From assembly GCA_943787365.1 (NCBI GenBank), contig CALSMD010000005.1:62001-126000 (forward strand): a stretch of 64,000 nucleotides of DNA, written 5' to 3'. The position numbers and the translations under genes are program-made. Below the pieces are notes generated by a model that did not search any database, was not told the origin of the DNA, and worked only from the letters and a program-made list of their open reading frames with translations. Below, piece by piece: positions 15,578-24,883 of the stretch (position 1 is the first letter of the stretch; each line of letters opens with the position of its first letter). The stretch comes from an uncultured Flavobacteriaceae bacterium. Lineage in GTDB: Bacteria; Bacteroidota; Bacteroidia; Flavobacteriales; Flavobacteriaceae.

Positions 15578-15958
15578 TTATTCTTTATTATCATCACTTT
15601 CTAAATACCCATCAATTTCTCGACGGTCTTTTTTAGTCGGTCGCCCTTCCCCTTTTTGACGGTAATAATCTTTTGAATATTTTAATAACTCTTGTGCTTC
15701 AAATTCAGATTTTGGTGTGGTGTCTATTCTATAGATATCCACAAGTTTAGCCCCCACACGACTGGGTGGAATGTCCAAAACCGTCAATTGATAGTTCACC
15801 TGATTCAAACGCAGCACTATTTTGTCCATTGGATAGATGTCTCTGCTTGGCTTTACAATGGCATCATTTACTCTGATATGCCCTTTTTTGCACGCTGTTG
15901 TGGCAATATTTCGGGTTTTGAAATAACGGACGCACCATAAATATTTATCTATTCTCAT
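15578..15958 (-). CDS. S4-domain RNA-binding protein (Hsp15-like)
   Basis: A 126-residue protein with an S4 RNA-binding fold in residues 1-65 (MRIDKYLWCVRYFKTRNIAT, GHIRVNDAIVKPS, YPMDKIVLRL). A basic C-terminal tail follows (RQKGEGRPTKKDRREID). This is the layout of Hsp15/YrfH, which binds free 50S subunits carrying nascent chains. Probably transcribed together with the following phosphoribosyltransferase gene. Confidence 0.88.
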   Translation of the reverse strand: MRIDKYLWCVRYFKTRNIATTACKKGHIRVNDAIVKPSRDIYPMDKIVLRLNQVNYQLTVLDIPPSRVGAKLVDIYRIDTTPKSEFEAQELLKYSKDYYRQKGEGRPTKKDRREIDGYLESDDNKE

Positions 15959-16034
15959 AAAATGCTTAAAACAACGTTAATGTATTATACAAAAATACTA
16001 TATTATTGTATCTTGCAACCCTAAATAGAAACAT

Positions 16035-17057
16035 ATGAACTATAAATATAACATACTCTTTATTTGCGCGCTGATTATTTCAGTCATCTCTTGCAGTCCT
16101 GATGATGATTCTATAGTATCCGTACCAGAAAAAGACCGTACAGAACAGCAAGTTGTAGATAGTGATACACTTGTGGCTTACCTTAATACGCATTATTACA
16201 ACTCTACAGAGGTGAGTGCTTTGGCTGATCCTAGCATGGCAGATGTGATAATTACAGAGTTGTTGGAGGGCGAAACTCTCCCTACGGATGCGACGCTTTT
16301 AATGTCAGCTGTTGAGACTAAAACAACTACCTTTAAAGACGTTGAATACGAATATTATATTTTAAGAATCAACCAAGGGACAACAACTGAGCAGTCACCT
16401 CGATTTTGTGACAAAGTACGCGTTAAGTATGCAGGATCTCTTATGGATGGTGTTGAATTTGATGAGAGTTCAACCCCTGTCAATTTTGATTTGGTCAGTG
16501 TAATTCCAGGTTGGAGTCGAGTGATGCCACAATTTAATGTGGGTACATTTATAACCAATTCTGATGGGACGGTATCTTATGACGGGTATGGAATGGGCGT
16601 CATGTTTTTACCTTCAGGTTTAGGGTATTTTGCAGTACCTAAGACAGGTATTCCTGTATATTCAAATTTAGTTTTTAAGTTTGAATTGTTGCAAACGGAA
16701 ACAATGGACCATGATTTTGATAATATCCCATCTTATATGGAAGTGATAGAAATTGATTATGATTTATATGGTAAAGATACAGACGAAGATTTAGTGGTTG
16801 ATTTTATAGATACAGATGATGATGGCGACGGAACTCTGACTAAATATGAAGTAGATGTAGAGACTTATACAGAGGATACTAGAGCTGCACTCGAAACAAG
16901 TCTCGCTGCCTTAGAGTTGGATGCTAATCAGTTGATTTCTCCTATAAAATACAATGCAAGTCGAAATAAATTTTCGGCTAATCTGATCACTCTAGTGGAT
17001 ACCAACGAAAATGGAATCCCTAATTATTTAGATGATACAGAGCAGAGTCTAGAATAG
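16035..17057 (+). CDS. FKBP-type peptidyl-prolyl isomerase lipoprotein
   Basis: A 340-residue protein with lipoprotein signal MNYKYNILFICALIISVISC (lipid Cys at 20). Around residues 130-225 is an FKBP domain: CDKVRVKYAGSLMDGVEFDE, VIPGWSRVMPQF, then MFLPSGLGYFA and LVFKFELLQT. The catalytic pocket looks complete, with an insertion before the flap strand. The C-terminal part is Asp-rich (DTDEDLVVDFIDTDDDGDG), like thrombospondin-3/EF-hand-type calcium-binding stretches. Related proteins in gliding flavobacteria include GldI; assignment to gliding is only a possibility. Confidence 0.85.
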   Translation: MNYKYNILFICALIISVISCSPDDDSIVSVPEKDRTEQQVVDSDTLVAYLNTHYYNSTEVSALADPSMADVIITELLEGETLPTDATLLMSAVETKTTTFKDVEYEYYILRINQGTTTEQSPRFCDKVRVKYAGSLMDGVEFDESSTPVNFDLVSVIPGWSRVMPQFNVGTFITNSDGTVSYDGYGMGVMFLPSGLGYFAVPKTGIPVYSNLVFKFELLQTETMDHDFDNIPSYMEVIEIDYDLYGKDTDEDLVVDFIDTDDDGDGTLTKYEVDVETYTEDTRAALETSLAALELDANQLISPIKYNASRNKFSANLITLVDTNENGIPNYLDDTEQSLE

Positions 17058-17084
17058 TAGAATAAATCCCACTATTTAGAGCAT

Positions 17085-17115
17085 AAAAAAAGAGTCGCAT
17101 TTGCGACTCTTTTTT
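17085..17115. terminator. bidirectional terminator between convergent genes
   Basis: A-tract, stem AGAGTCGCA, short loop, stem TGCGACTCT, T-tract. Lies between the FKBP gene (plus) and the transketolase C-terminal gene (minus) and can serve both. Confidence 0.85.
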
Positions 17116-17141
17116 GGTTAAAACAGTAAAGTTTGTTACCG

Positions 17142-18095
17142 TTATTTTCTCTTAATAACTTTCAATGCTTTCTCAACAATGCTATCACTGTTAAGTCCGT
17201 ATTTCTCCATCAATTGCGCAGGAGTCCCAGACTCTCCAAAGGTATCATTAGTCGCAACAAACTCTTGTGGTGTTGGGTGGTGAAGCCCTAAGACTCTCGC
17301 CACACTTTCTCCCAAACCTCCAAGGTGGTTGTGTTCTTCAGCAGTGACAATACAACCTGTTTTCGCCACAGAATCTAAAATGGCTTTATCATCTAAGGGT
17401 TTGATCGTATGGATATTAATGACCTCTGCAGAAATTCCTTGTTCATGCAATACTTTTGCGGCTTCAAGCGCTTCCCAAACAAGATGCCCAGTCGCAACAA
17501 TCGTTACATCTGAACCTTCTTGAAGTTGAATGGCTTTTCCAATTTCAAATACTTGATCAGCAGGAGTGAAAACGGGCACTGCTGGCCTTCCAAATCTTAA
17601 ATAGACAGGACCTTCATAATCCGCAATCGCAATCGTTGCTGCTTTGGTTTGGTTGTAGTCACACGTATTGATAACCACCATGCCCGGAAGCATTTTCATC
17701 AATCCAATATCTTCTAAAATTTGGTGCGTAGCGCCATCTTCACCCAAGGTTAATCCAGCGTGAGAGGCACATATTTTCACATTCTTATCAGAGTATGCTA
17801 TCGATTGTCTGATTTGATCGTACACACGACCGGTAGAAAAGTTCGCAAAGGTTCCCGTAAAGGGTATTTTACCTCCAATAGTCAAGCCAGCGGCAATAGA
17901 CATCATATTGGCTTCCGCAATTCCAATTTGAAAAAAACGTTCTGGATTTTCATCAATAAATTGATTCATTTTTAAAGACCCAATCAAATCCGCACAAAGT
18001 GCCACGACATTTGGGTTGGTTCTTCCAAGTTCTGTAAGACCAGCTCCAAAACCACTTCTCGTATCTTTTTTCTCTGTATATGTATAAGTTTTCAT
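17142..18095 (-). CDS. transketolase, C-terminal subunit
   Basis: A 317-residue protein corresponding to the pyrimidine-binding and C-terminal domains of transketolase. Visible motifs are the acidic catalytic Glu in IGIAEANMMSIAAGL, the GEDGATHQILED motif and the C-terminal TAEEHNHLGGLGESV. Paired with the N-terminal half encoded 18 nt upstream. Together they transfer two-carbon ketol units in the pentose phosphate pathway. Split transketolases are common in Bacteroidota, so this is not a broken gene. Confidence 0.93.
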   Translation of the reverse strand: MKTYTYTEKKDTRSGFGAGLTELGRTNPNVVALCADLIGSLKMNQFIDENPERFFQIGIAEANMMSIAAGLTIGGKIPFTGTFANFSTGRVYDQIRQSIAYSDKNVKICASHAGLTLGEDGATHQILEDIGLMKMLPGMVVINTCDYNQTKAATIAIADYEGPVYLRFGRPAVPVFTPADQVFEIGKAIQLQEGSDVTIVATGHLVWEALEAAKVLHEQGISAEVINIHTIKPLDDKAILDSVAKTGCIVTAEEHNHLGGLGESVARVLGLHHPTPQEFVATNDTFGESGTPAQLMEKYGLNSDSIVEKALKVIKRK

Positions 18096-18113
18096 TCTAT
18101 GTTGGTTTTGAAA

Positions 18114-18956
18114 TTAATAATCTCCTAAAGTTTCTGGATTCTGATTTAAAGCACTTTCTAACTGTTCGTCATTCGGTGCTTTTCCGTGCCATGCATGGGT
18201 GTGCATCATGAAATCAACACCATTGCCCATCATGGTTTTTAAGAGCACACAAACCGGTTTTCCTTTGCCAGTAGCAGCTTTGGCCGTTGCCATTCCTTCT
18301 AAGATGGCCTCAATATCATTTCCGTTTTCAATTTCGATAACCGTCCAATCAAAAGCTTCAAACTTCCCTTTAATACTTCCCATAGGAAGTACATCGTCCG
18401 TAGCACCGTCAATTTGTTTTCCGTTTAAATCGATGGTTGCAATGAGGTTGTCAACATTTTTTCCAGAAGCATACATGATCGCTTCCCAATTTTGACCTTC
18501 TTGTAATTCGCCATCGCCGTGAAGGCTATAAATCAAATGTGAATCTTTATTTAATTTTTTTGTTTGTGCCGCACCAATAGCCACCGAAAGCCCTTGACCT
18601 AAAGATCCAGAAGCAATTCGAATTCCCGGAAGCCCTTCATGTGTTGTTGGGTGGCCTTGCAATCGTGAGTTTAACAATCTAAACGTATTCAGTTCTTCAA
18701 CTGGGAAATACCCTGAATGTGCCAATACGCTGTAAAAAACAGGAGAAATATGACCATTTGAAAGGAAAAATAAATCCTCATCAATCCCATCCATGTCAAA
18801 GCCTTCTTTGCGATGCATGATATTCGTATAAAGTGCAACTAGAAATTCTGCACAGCCTAAAGAACCACCTGGATGTCCAGAGTTTACTTTGTGAACCATT
18901 CGTAAAATATCTCTACGAACTTGGGTTGTTAAATCATGTAAATTTTTGTTTGACAT
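18114..18956 (-). CDS. transketolase, N-terminal subunit
   Basis: A 280-residue thiamine-diphosphate-binding half. GHPGGSLGCAEF at 27-38 is the substrate/cofactor motif, and the ThDP-Mg motif starts at GDGELQEGQNWE (147-158) and ends with the Asn of DLNGKQIDG. First gene of the two-gene minus-strand operon. It ends 18 nt before the C-terminal subunit, and a terminator follows that subunit. Confidence 0.93.
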   Translation of the reverse strand: MSNKNLHDLTTQVRRDILRMVHKVNSGHPGGSLGCAEFLVALYTNIMHRKEGFDMDGIDEDLFFLSNGHISPVFYSVLAHSGYFPVEELNTFRLLNSRLQGHPTTHEGLPGIRIASGSLGQGLSVAIGAAQTKKLNKDSHLIYSLHGDGELQEGQNWEAIMYASGKNVDNLIATIDLNGKQIDGATDDVLPMGSIKGKFEAFDWTVIEIENGNDIEAILEGMATAKAATGKGKPVCVLLKTMMGNGVDFMMHTHAWHGKAPNDEQLESALNQNPETLGDY

Positions 18957-19131
18957 TGACTAGGTTTTAGATGTTAAAAAATCGATCTCCAAATATAATT
19001 TTAATTTTAAAGAGATAAAGTATTTAATCTTGTAATTTTCACAATTTAACTAACAATTTATAAAAAGGGAGAAGCAGGGTTTGAAAGTGTAATTTATTTT
19101 CTATTTTTACACATATTTTTGAACCATTCCC

Positions 19132-21060
19132 ATGTTAAAATACCTCAGACTACAAGAGTATAAAGTAATGATTTACAGGATTTTACTTGTGTATTTTTTT
19201 TATACAGTAAGTCGTTTTTTATTCTTTATTTATAATTATTCGTTTTTAGAAATTGATTCCGCATCTGAGTATATAAGACTGAGTTATCACGGACTTGCAT
19301 TTGATACCACCGCTATATTTTATTTAAACAGTTTGTTTGTGTTGTTTTCAATGCTTCCACTGAGGGTTAATACGCAAAAAGGCTATCAGAAATTTTTGTT
19401 TATTATTTACTTCTTGACCAACTTGATAGGGATGGCCTTGAACTTTGTGGATTTGATTTATTACAAATTTAACTTTAGCAGGACTACCGTTTCTGAGTGG
19501 GACGTCATTGAAAATGAAAGCAATCTCCCTCAAATGTTTGCGCGTTTTGCAGTGAGCTATTGGCATGTTTTTCTATTGTTTATTTTGACAGCCGCTTTAT
19601 GGATATTCCTTTACAAGAAGGTGAAAGTGAGCACAAAACCCTACGCGAAAAGTCTGACTGCTTACATACTTACATCAATAGTTTCGTTTTTGATCATGGC
19701 AACCCTTATGGTCGGAGGGATCCGAGGCGATTTTAAATACAGCACACGCCCCATAAATCTAGTGGATGCAAACAGGCATGCTACTAAAATTCAACATGCA
19801 GATTTTGTATTAAACACCCCTTTTGCAATTATTAGAACCTTCAATAAAAAGACCTTTAAAAAAGTATCTTTTGATTTGCAGAAATCGGTGGTTGACAGTT
19901 TAGCACAACCGATGAAAGTGTATCAGAAAACCGTCCCAAACAAACCAAACATCGTTGTTTTTATTACTGAAAGTTACAGCCGAGAATATATAGGAGCCTT
20001 TAACGATCCGACTCAAATTAAAGATTATGTAGGCTACTCTCCCTTCTTAGATTCGCTGGCAACAAAAAGTTTGATATTTAACAACGCCTTTGCAAACGGC
20101 AGAAAATCCATCCACGGAATGTCTTCCGTATTGGCAGGAATCCCTTCCTTTAAAGATGCGTTTACATCCTCTCCTTTTGCAAATCAAGATGTGGAATCGG
20201 TGGTGTCTGTTTTAAACGATGAAGGCTACGACACCTCCTTTTTCCATGGAGCTCCCAATGGGTCTATGGGGTTTTTAGGATTTTCAAACATTTTAGGATT
20301 TGATCATTATTATGGAAAAACAGAATTCAACAACGACCTCTTATTTGATGGTGTTTGGGGGATTTGGGACGATCCATTTTTTCAGTACACAAAAGAGGTT
20401 TTAGATACCAAAACGACACCGTTTTTCTCCACGATTTTTACCGTCACTTCTCACGAACCCTATATTGTTCCCAAAGAATATGAAGGGGTATTTCCAAAAG
20501 GAACTCTGCCAATGCACCAATGTGTGGGTTATACCGATTTTGCGTTCAAACAATTTTTTGAAGCCGCTAAAAAAGAGCCTTGGTTTGAAAACACGATTTT
20601 CATCATTACTGCCGATCATACAAATCAAATTTATTATAAGGAACACTATTTGAACCCTATTAATCGATATGCCGTTCCCATTTTGATTTACAGCCCTAAT
20701 GAAGAATATATAGGAGTTAATTCCGAATTGGCACAACAAATTGACATCTACCCAACCATTTTGGATATGGTCGGATATAACAAGCCGTTCAGAAGTTGGG
20801 GGCGTAGTTTAGTGGACAACAGTGCAGACAGAATGCCTCCCTATGTGATGAATTTTAACGGACATAATTATCAATACAGCAAGGGGAATATAATTTGTAT
20901 CTTTGACGGAGTAAAAGCCATTGGTTTTTATGATATAAATGATTTAAAGCTGGAAACAAATTTGATAGCGAACCGTACCAAAGAAATGGACGCTGTTGAA
21001 TTGGCTTGTAAAGCATTTTTAAAAGATTATTTTGAACGAATTATTGATAGAAATTTATAA
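19132..21060 (+). CDS. LTA-synthase-like phosphoglycerol/phosphoethanolamine transferase
   Basis: A 642-residue membrane enzyme. There are five hydrophobic segments in residues 14-200, then a periplasmic sulfatase-fold domain. Expected active-site pieces are present: metal Glu280 (VVFITESYS), nucleophile region NGRKSIHGM (Ser326 in place of the Thr of LtaS), FFHGAPNGSMGF and the late metal motif FIITADHTNQ. The family transfers the head group of phosphatidylglycerol (or PE) to glycans or lipids and releases diacylglycerol. Gram-negative bacteria lack teichoic acid, so the acceptor here is unknown. A phosphatase gene follows 17 nt later. Confidence 0.85.
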   Translation: MLKYLRLQEYKVMIYRILLVYFFYTVSRFLFFIYNYSFLEIDSASEYIRLSYHGLAFDTTAIFYLNSLFVLFSMLPLRVNTQKGYQKFLFIIYFLTNLIGMALNFVDLIYYKFNFSRTTVSEWDVIENESNLPQMFARFAVSYWHVFLLFILTAALWIFLYKKVKVSTKPYAKSLTAYILTSIVSFLIMATLMVGGIRGDFKYSTRPINLVDANRHATKIQHADFVLNTPFAIIRTFNKKTFKKVSFDLQKSVVDSLAQPMKVYQKTVPNKPNIVVFITESYSREYIGAFNDPTQIKDYVGYSPFLDSLATKSLIFNNAFANGRKSIHGMSSVLAGIPSFKDAFTSSPFANQDVESVVSVLNDEGYDTSFFHGAPNGSMGFLGFSNILGFDHYYGKTEFNNDLLFDGVWGIWDDPFFQYTKEVLDTKTTPFFSTIFTVTSHEPYIVPKEYEGVFPKGTLPMHQCVGYTDFAFKQFFEAAKKEPWFENTIFIITADHTNQIYYKEHYLNPINRYAVPILIYSPNEEYIGVNSELAQQIDIYPTILDMVGYNKPFRSWGRSLVDNSADRMPPYVMNFNGHNYQYSKGNIICIFDGVKAIGFYDINDLKLETNLIANRTKEMDAVELACKAFLKDYFERIIDRNL

Positions 21061-21077
21061 TTAAAAATAGAATAGTG

Positions 21078-21644
21078 ATGAAGAAAAAAATTGGACTCTT
21101 TCTTTTAAGTGTGATAGTAATAGGTGTTTCAAAATATGTGTACGACGTACATATCAATTATAATTTTAAAGAAATCTCAGAAAATAAGGTTTATAAATCA
21201 GGGGTAATTCCTCCCGAGAAAATCGCAACTTACATTCAAGATCATCAGATCAATAGTGTGATTGATTTACGTTTTCCTCATACCACTGACAAGGTGAACA
21301 ATCCTGAAATTCCTCAAGAATTGACTGCTGAAAAAGAAGCGGTTGAAAAACTAGAAGGGGTGACTTATTTTAATCTCGGCACCGATCAAGTTCCTACCCA
21401 AGAAACAGTTGATAAATTCTTAACCATCATGGACGATCCGTCTAACTATCCTGTATTGCTTCATTGCTATCATGGGGTGGGGCGTGCACAATTATTTTCT
21501 GCAATTTACAGAATGGAGTATGAAGGTTGGAGTAATCAAGATGCCCGAGAACAAACACGCGTACTTTTAAAAGGAAGCTCGTTTGATGAAGGTGCGCCCA
21601 AAGGCGACTACTTAATCAACTACAAGCCACGCCCAAAGAAATAA
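21078..21644 (+). CDS. membrane-anchored dual-specificity/tyrosine phosphatase
   Basis: A 188-residue protein (ATG at 21078; a GTG at 21075 is also in frame). An N-terminal membrane anchor occupies about residues 5-18. The signature HCYHGVGRA at 129-137 holds the catalytic Cys130 and Arg136 of the cysteine-phosphatase (CX5R) family, and the general acid Asp is likely in GTDQVPTQE. The domain faces the periplasm if the anchor is uncleaved. Downstream of an LTA-synthase-like gene by 17 nt, so its substrate may be a phospholipid or phosphoglycan, as for related PTP-like lipid phosphatases. That is inference. Confidence 0.8.
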   Translation: MKKKIGLFLLSVIVIGVSKYVYDVHINYNFKEISENKVYKSGVIPPEKIATYIQDHQINSVIDLRFPHTTDKVNNPEIPQELTAEKEAVEKLEGVTYFNLGTDQVPTQETVDKFLTIMDDPSNYPVLLHCYHGVGRAQLFSAIYRMEYEGWSNQDAREQTRVLLKGSSFDEGAPKGDYLINYKPRPKK

Positions 21645-21730
21645 TAGCAGTCATAAGTTTTTGTGCTTAGGGTATTAAAGTTACTTTTATACCGTGAAAA
21701 TTTTCACCATTAACCATGTAATTTAAGAGT

Positions 21731-22861
21731 TTGAAATTCGATTTACTAAAAAAAGACACGGATACGAAGGCGCGTGCAGCCACCATCACAACAGATCACG
21801 GTGTGATTGAAACTCCCATTTTTATGCCGGTTGGCACGGTGGGAACTGTTAAAGGTGTGCACCAACGCGAACTTAAAAATGACATCAATCCAGATGTTAT
21901 TTTAGCAAATACCTACCATTTATTCCTTCGCCCTGGAATAGACATCTTAGAAAAAGCAGGAGGACTTCATAAATTCATGAATTGGGATCGTAACATTCTG
22001 ACGGATTCTGGAGGCTATCAAGTGTATTCATTGTCTGCCAATCGAAAAATCAAAGAAGAAGGCGTCCGATTTAAAAGTCATATTGATGGCAGTATGCACA
22101 CTTTTACTCCAGAAAATGTGATGGAAATTCAACGCAGTATTGGCGCAGATATCATCATGGCGTTTGACGAATGTACGCCTTATCCTTGCGATTATAATTA
22201 TGCAAAACGATCGATGCACATGACCCACCGTTGGTTGGACCGTTGTATAAATCACCTCGATAAAACACCTCTCAAATACGGATTTGATCAAGCGTTTTTC
22301 CCGATTGTTCAGGGAAGTACTTATAAAGATTTAAGACAGCAATCAGCTGAATACATCGCCAATGCAGGCGCGGTTGGGAATGCCATCGGCGGACTGTCTG
22401 TAGGCGAACCAGCAGATGAAATGTATGCCATGACCGATGTTGTTTGTGAAATTCTTCCCGAAGATAAACCCCGTTACTTGATGGGTGTAGGAACGCCAAT
22501 CAATATTTTAGAAAACATTGCTTTGGGCGTTGATATGTTTGATTGTGTGATGCCAACTCGGAATGCTAGAAATGGAATGCTGTTTACAGCCCACGGCTCT
22601 ATAAACATCAAAAATCTAAAATGGAAAGATGATTTTTCTCCCATTGATGAGATGGGAATTACCTTTGTGGACACCGAGTATTCAAAAGCATATTTAAAAC
22701 ATTTGTTTAGTGTTAACGAATTATTAGGAAAACAAATCGCTACAATTCATAACTTAGGCTTTTATTTATGGTTGACTCGCGAAGCTCGAAAACATATTTT
22801 AGCAGGTGATTTTGGAACTTGGAAAGCCATGATGGTCAAACAAATGGATAATCGTTTATAG
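21731..22861 (+). CDS. tgt: queuine tRNA-ribosyltransferase
   Basis: A 376-residue TIM-barrel enzyme that exchanges guanine-34 for preQ1 in tRNAs with GUN anticodons. TTG at 21731 is the only start fitting the conserved N-terminus (MKFDLLKKDTDTKARA). Motifs: DSGGYQVYSL, AFDECTPYP, GGLSVGEPADEM, RYLMGVGTP and MPTRNARNGMLFT (nucleophile region). The usual three zinc cysteines (CxCxxC before YxxAYLxHL) are absent: the segment reads PIDEMGITFVDTEYSKAYL, while the fourth ligand His in TIHNLGFYLW remains. Followed 3 nt later by an LptF/G permease gene. Confidence 0.95.
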   Translation: MKFDLLKKDTDTKARAATITTDHGVIETPIFMPVGTVGTVKGVHQRELKNDINPDVILANTYHLFLRPGIDILEKAGGLHKFMNWDRNILTDSGGYQVYSLSANRKIKEEGVRFKSHIDGSMHTFTPENVMEIQRSIGADIIMAFDECTPYPCDYNYAKRSMHMTHRWLDRCINHLDKTPLKYGFDQAFFPIVQGSTYKDLRQQSAEYIANAGAVGNAIGGLSVGEPADEMYAMTDVVCEILPEDKPRYLMGVGTPINILENIALGVDMFDCVMPTRNARNGMLFTAHGSINIKNLKWKDDFSPIDEMGITFVDTEYSKAYLKHLFSVNELLGKQIATIHNLGFYLWLTREARKHILAGDFGTWKAMMVKQMDNRL

Positions 22862-22864
22862 CGT

Positions 22865-23938
22865 ATGAAAATTCTAGATTGGTATATATTAAAACGGTAT
22901 TTGCTCACATTTTTCATGTTGTTATTGCTGTTTATTCCTATCGGGATTACTGTAAATCTGGCTGAAAAAATTGACCGTATTCTAGAAAACGAAGTTCCTT
23001 TTGAGGAGGTCGCTTCTTATTATTTTGATTTCACAATTTATTTTGCCACCCTCTTATTTCCATTATTTTTATTTTTATCGGTGATTTGGTTTACATCCAA
23101 ACTCGCCAACAACACAGAAATTGTAGCCTTCTTAAGTTCTGGCGTGTCTTTTTCACGATTTTTACGACCTTATTTAATTGGAGCTACTTTTGTTGCTGGA
23201 CTCGCATTGATGCTAGGAATGTACTGGGCACCTATTGCCAGTAAAGGATTTAATGAATTTACATACAAATATTTAAACAGTAACAAAGTTGTTGAAACCC
23301 AACACATCTACCGACAAATAAATGATAATGATTACATTTATGTGAGTAATTTTGACACCAATACAAAACGTGGAAATAATTTCACCCTTGAACATTTTGA
23401 AGGGAATAAGTTAGCGTATAAAATTCATGCATCGGTCATTCGTTATATCGAAAAAGACAGTACCTATCAATTGACAAACTATAATTTAAGAACTATTGGT
23501 GAAAACGAAGATCAACTTGAATACATTCGTAAAAAAGACACTATTTTTAGTTTTGATTTACAAGATTTAACCCCTCCAATGTACGTCGCTGAAACACTGA
23601 CCTATGGAGAATTGATGACGTTTATTGCTCGTGAAGAAGTGCGCGGGTCTTCCAATATCAACCGTTATAAAGTAGTGCAATATAAAAAATGGAGTTTACC
23701 GGTATCGGTTTTTATACTCACCATTATTGCCGTCGCAGTTTCTTCCGTCAAACGTCGTGGAGGTATGGGCGTCAATTTAGCCTTCGGAATTGTCATTGCG
23801 ATGATATATGTATTTTTCGATAAAGTCTTTGGGGTCATGGCAGAACAATCTGATTTTTCTCCATTATTGGCCGTTTGGTTTCCAAACATTGTCTTTGGAA
23901 GTTTAGCAACATACCTCTTGTATAATGCAAAGCGATAA
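22865..23938 (+). CDS. LptF/LptG-family lipopolysaccharide export permease
   Basis: A 357-residue membrane protein: hydrophobic segments near residues 13-32, 55-75, 98-120, then a periplasmic beta-jellyroll domain (about 140-260), then three more segments up to the C-terminus. This is the LptF/G (YjgP/YjgQ) architecture. The protein links the LptB2 ATPase to the periplasmic LPS bridge. The N-terminal motif LDWYILKRYLLTFFM is typical. Co-transcribed with tgt (3 nt apart), and its end overlaps the next gene by 14 nt. Confidence 0.9.
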   Translation: MKILDWYILKRYLLTFFMLLLLFIPIGITVNLAEKIDRILENEVPFEEVASYYFDFTIYFATLLFPLFLFLSVIWFTSKLANNTEIVAFLSSGVSFSRFLRPYLIGATFVAGLALMLGMYWAPIASKGFNEFTYKYLNSNKVVETQHIYRQINDNDYIYVSNFDTNTKRGNNFTLEHFEGNKLAYKIHASVIRYIEKDSTYQLTNYNLRTIGENEDQLEYIRKKDTIFSFDLQDLTPPMYVAETLTYGELMTFIAREEVRGSSNINRYKVVQYKKWSLPVSVFILTIIAVAVSSVKRRGGMGVNLAFGIVIAMIYVFFDKVFGVMAEQSDFSPLLAVWFPNIVFGSLATYLLYNAKR

Positions 23939-24812
23939 ACTCAAAAACTATCTCCACCTTCATTTTTTGGTGCTCATTGCGGGATTTACAGCTATTTTAG
24001 GAGAACTCATTTCGATCGAAGCAACTCCTTTGGTTTGGTACCGAATGACCATCGCAGGCGTCCTCATGTTTCTGTTTATCAAGTTCAAAAAAATGTCACT
24101 TAAAGTGCCACTAAAGGCTGTCATCAGATTTTCAATTGCGGGGGTGATCATTGCTTTGCATTGGATCACGTTTTTTGCTGCCATCAAAGCCTCTAATATT
24201 TCAATCACTTTAGCCATGTTTTCAACAGGTGCCTTTTTTGCTTCCCTGATAGAACCTCTGTTTTATAAACGTAAAATCATTGGTTATGAAATTATATTTG
24301 GATTCATTGTTATTGCGGGAGTGGTCTTAATCACACAAACGGAGTTGCAATACCTTTTAGGAATAGCCCTTGGCATTTCCTCGGCCTTATTCTCTACACT
24401 CTTTGCCGTTCTCAATGGTCAATTCGTAAAAAAATATAAAGCAAGCGTCATTTCATTTTATGAATTTGTAAGTGGCGTTTTGTTTATGTCTATTTTTATT
24501 GCCTTTACAGGAGATGGATTTGACGCCTCTTATTTTCAGCTTAGCAGTTCCGATTGGATCTGTCTCTTTATTCTAGCATCCATCTGTACAGCTTATGCAT
24601 TTATAGCCTCCATTCATGTGATGAAACACATCACCCCTTATACTCTGGTGCTCACTTATAACCTAGAACCGATTTATGGAATTGTCCTTGCAGTGATATT
24701 ATTTCCACAAACAGAAACCATGCGACCGCTATTTTACATCGGTGCAGCCCTTATAATTTCCACTGTACTTCTTAATGCCATGTTTAAAAACATCAATAAA
24801 TCCAAAATCTAA
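23925..24812 (+). CDS. EamA-family (drug/metabolite transporter) permease
   Basis: A 295-residue protein with ten hydrophobic segments arranged as two EamA repeats (for example LHFLVLIAGFTAILGELISI near the start; GIVLAVILFPQTE and LFYIGAALIISTVL near the end). It contains characteristic ALHWITFFAAIKASN and YNLEPIYGIVLA motifs. Substrate unknown. Starts 14 nt inside the lptG-like gene, so it is part of the tgt operon. Confidence 0.9.
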   Translation: MQSDKLKNYLHLHFLVLIAGFTAILGELISIEATPLVWYRMTIAGVLMFLFIKFKKMSLKVPLKAVIRFSIAGVIIALHWITFFAAIKASNISITLAMFSTGAFFASLIEPLFYKRKIIGYEIIFGFIVIAGVVLITQTELQYLLGIALGISSALFSTLFAVLNGQFVKKYKASVISFYEFVSGVLFMSIFIAFTGDGFDASYFQLSSSDWICLFILASICTAYAFIASIHVMKHITPYTLVLTYNLEPIYGIVLAVILFPQTETMRPLFYIGAALIISTVLLNAMFKNINKSKI

Positions 24813-24883
24813 GCTTTGAAATCTATTTAAACCTATTAAAGTTTTATATTTGTACACTAACTAAAAACTAATCTTGAATTTCT

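Noticed and set aside
18199-18495. A 98-codon open frame antisense to the transketolase N-terminal gene
   Set aside because: Shadow of a strongly coding gene in another frame; composition and lack of motifs give no support. The same holds for antisense frames over tgt, accA and thrS.
17142-18956. Broken transketolase gene
   Set aside because: The two halves have proper starts and stops, an 18-nt spacer and complete domains; split transketolases are normal in Bacteroidota.
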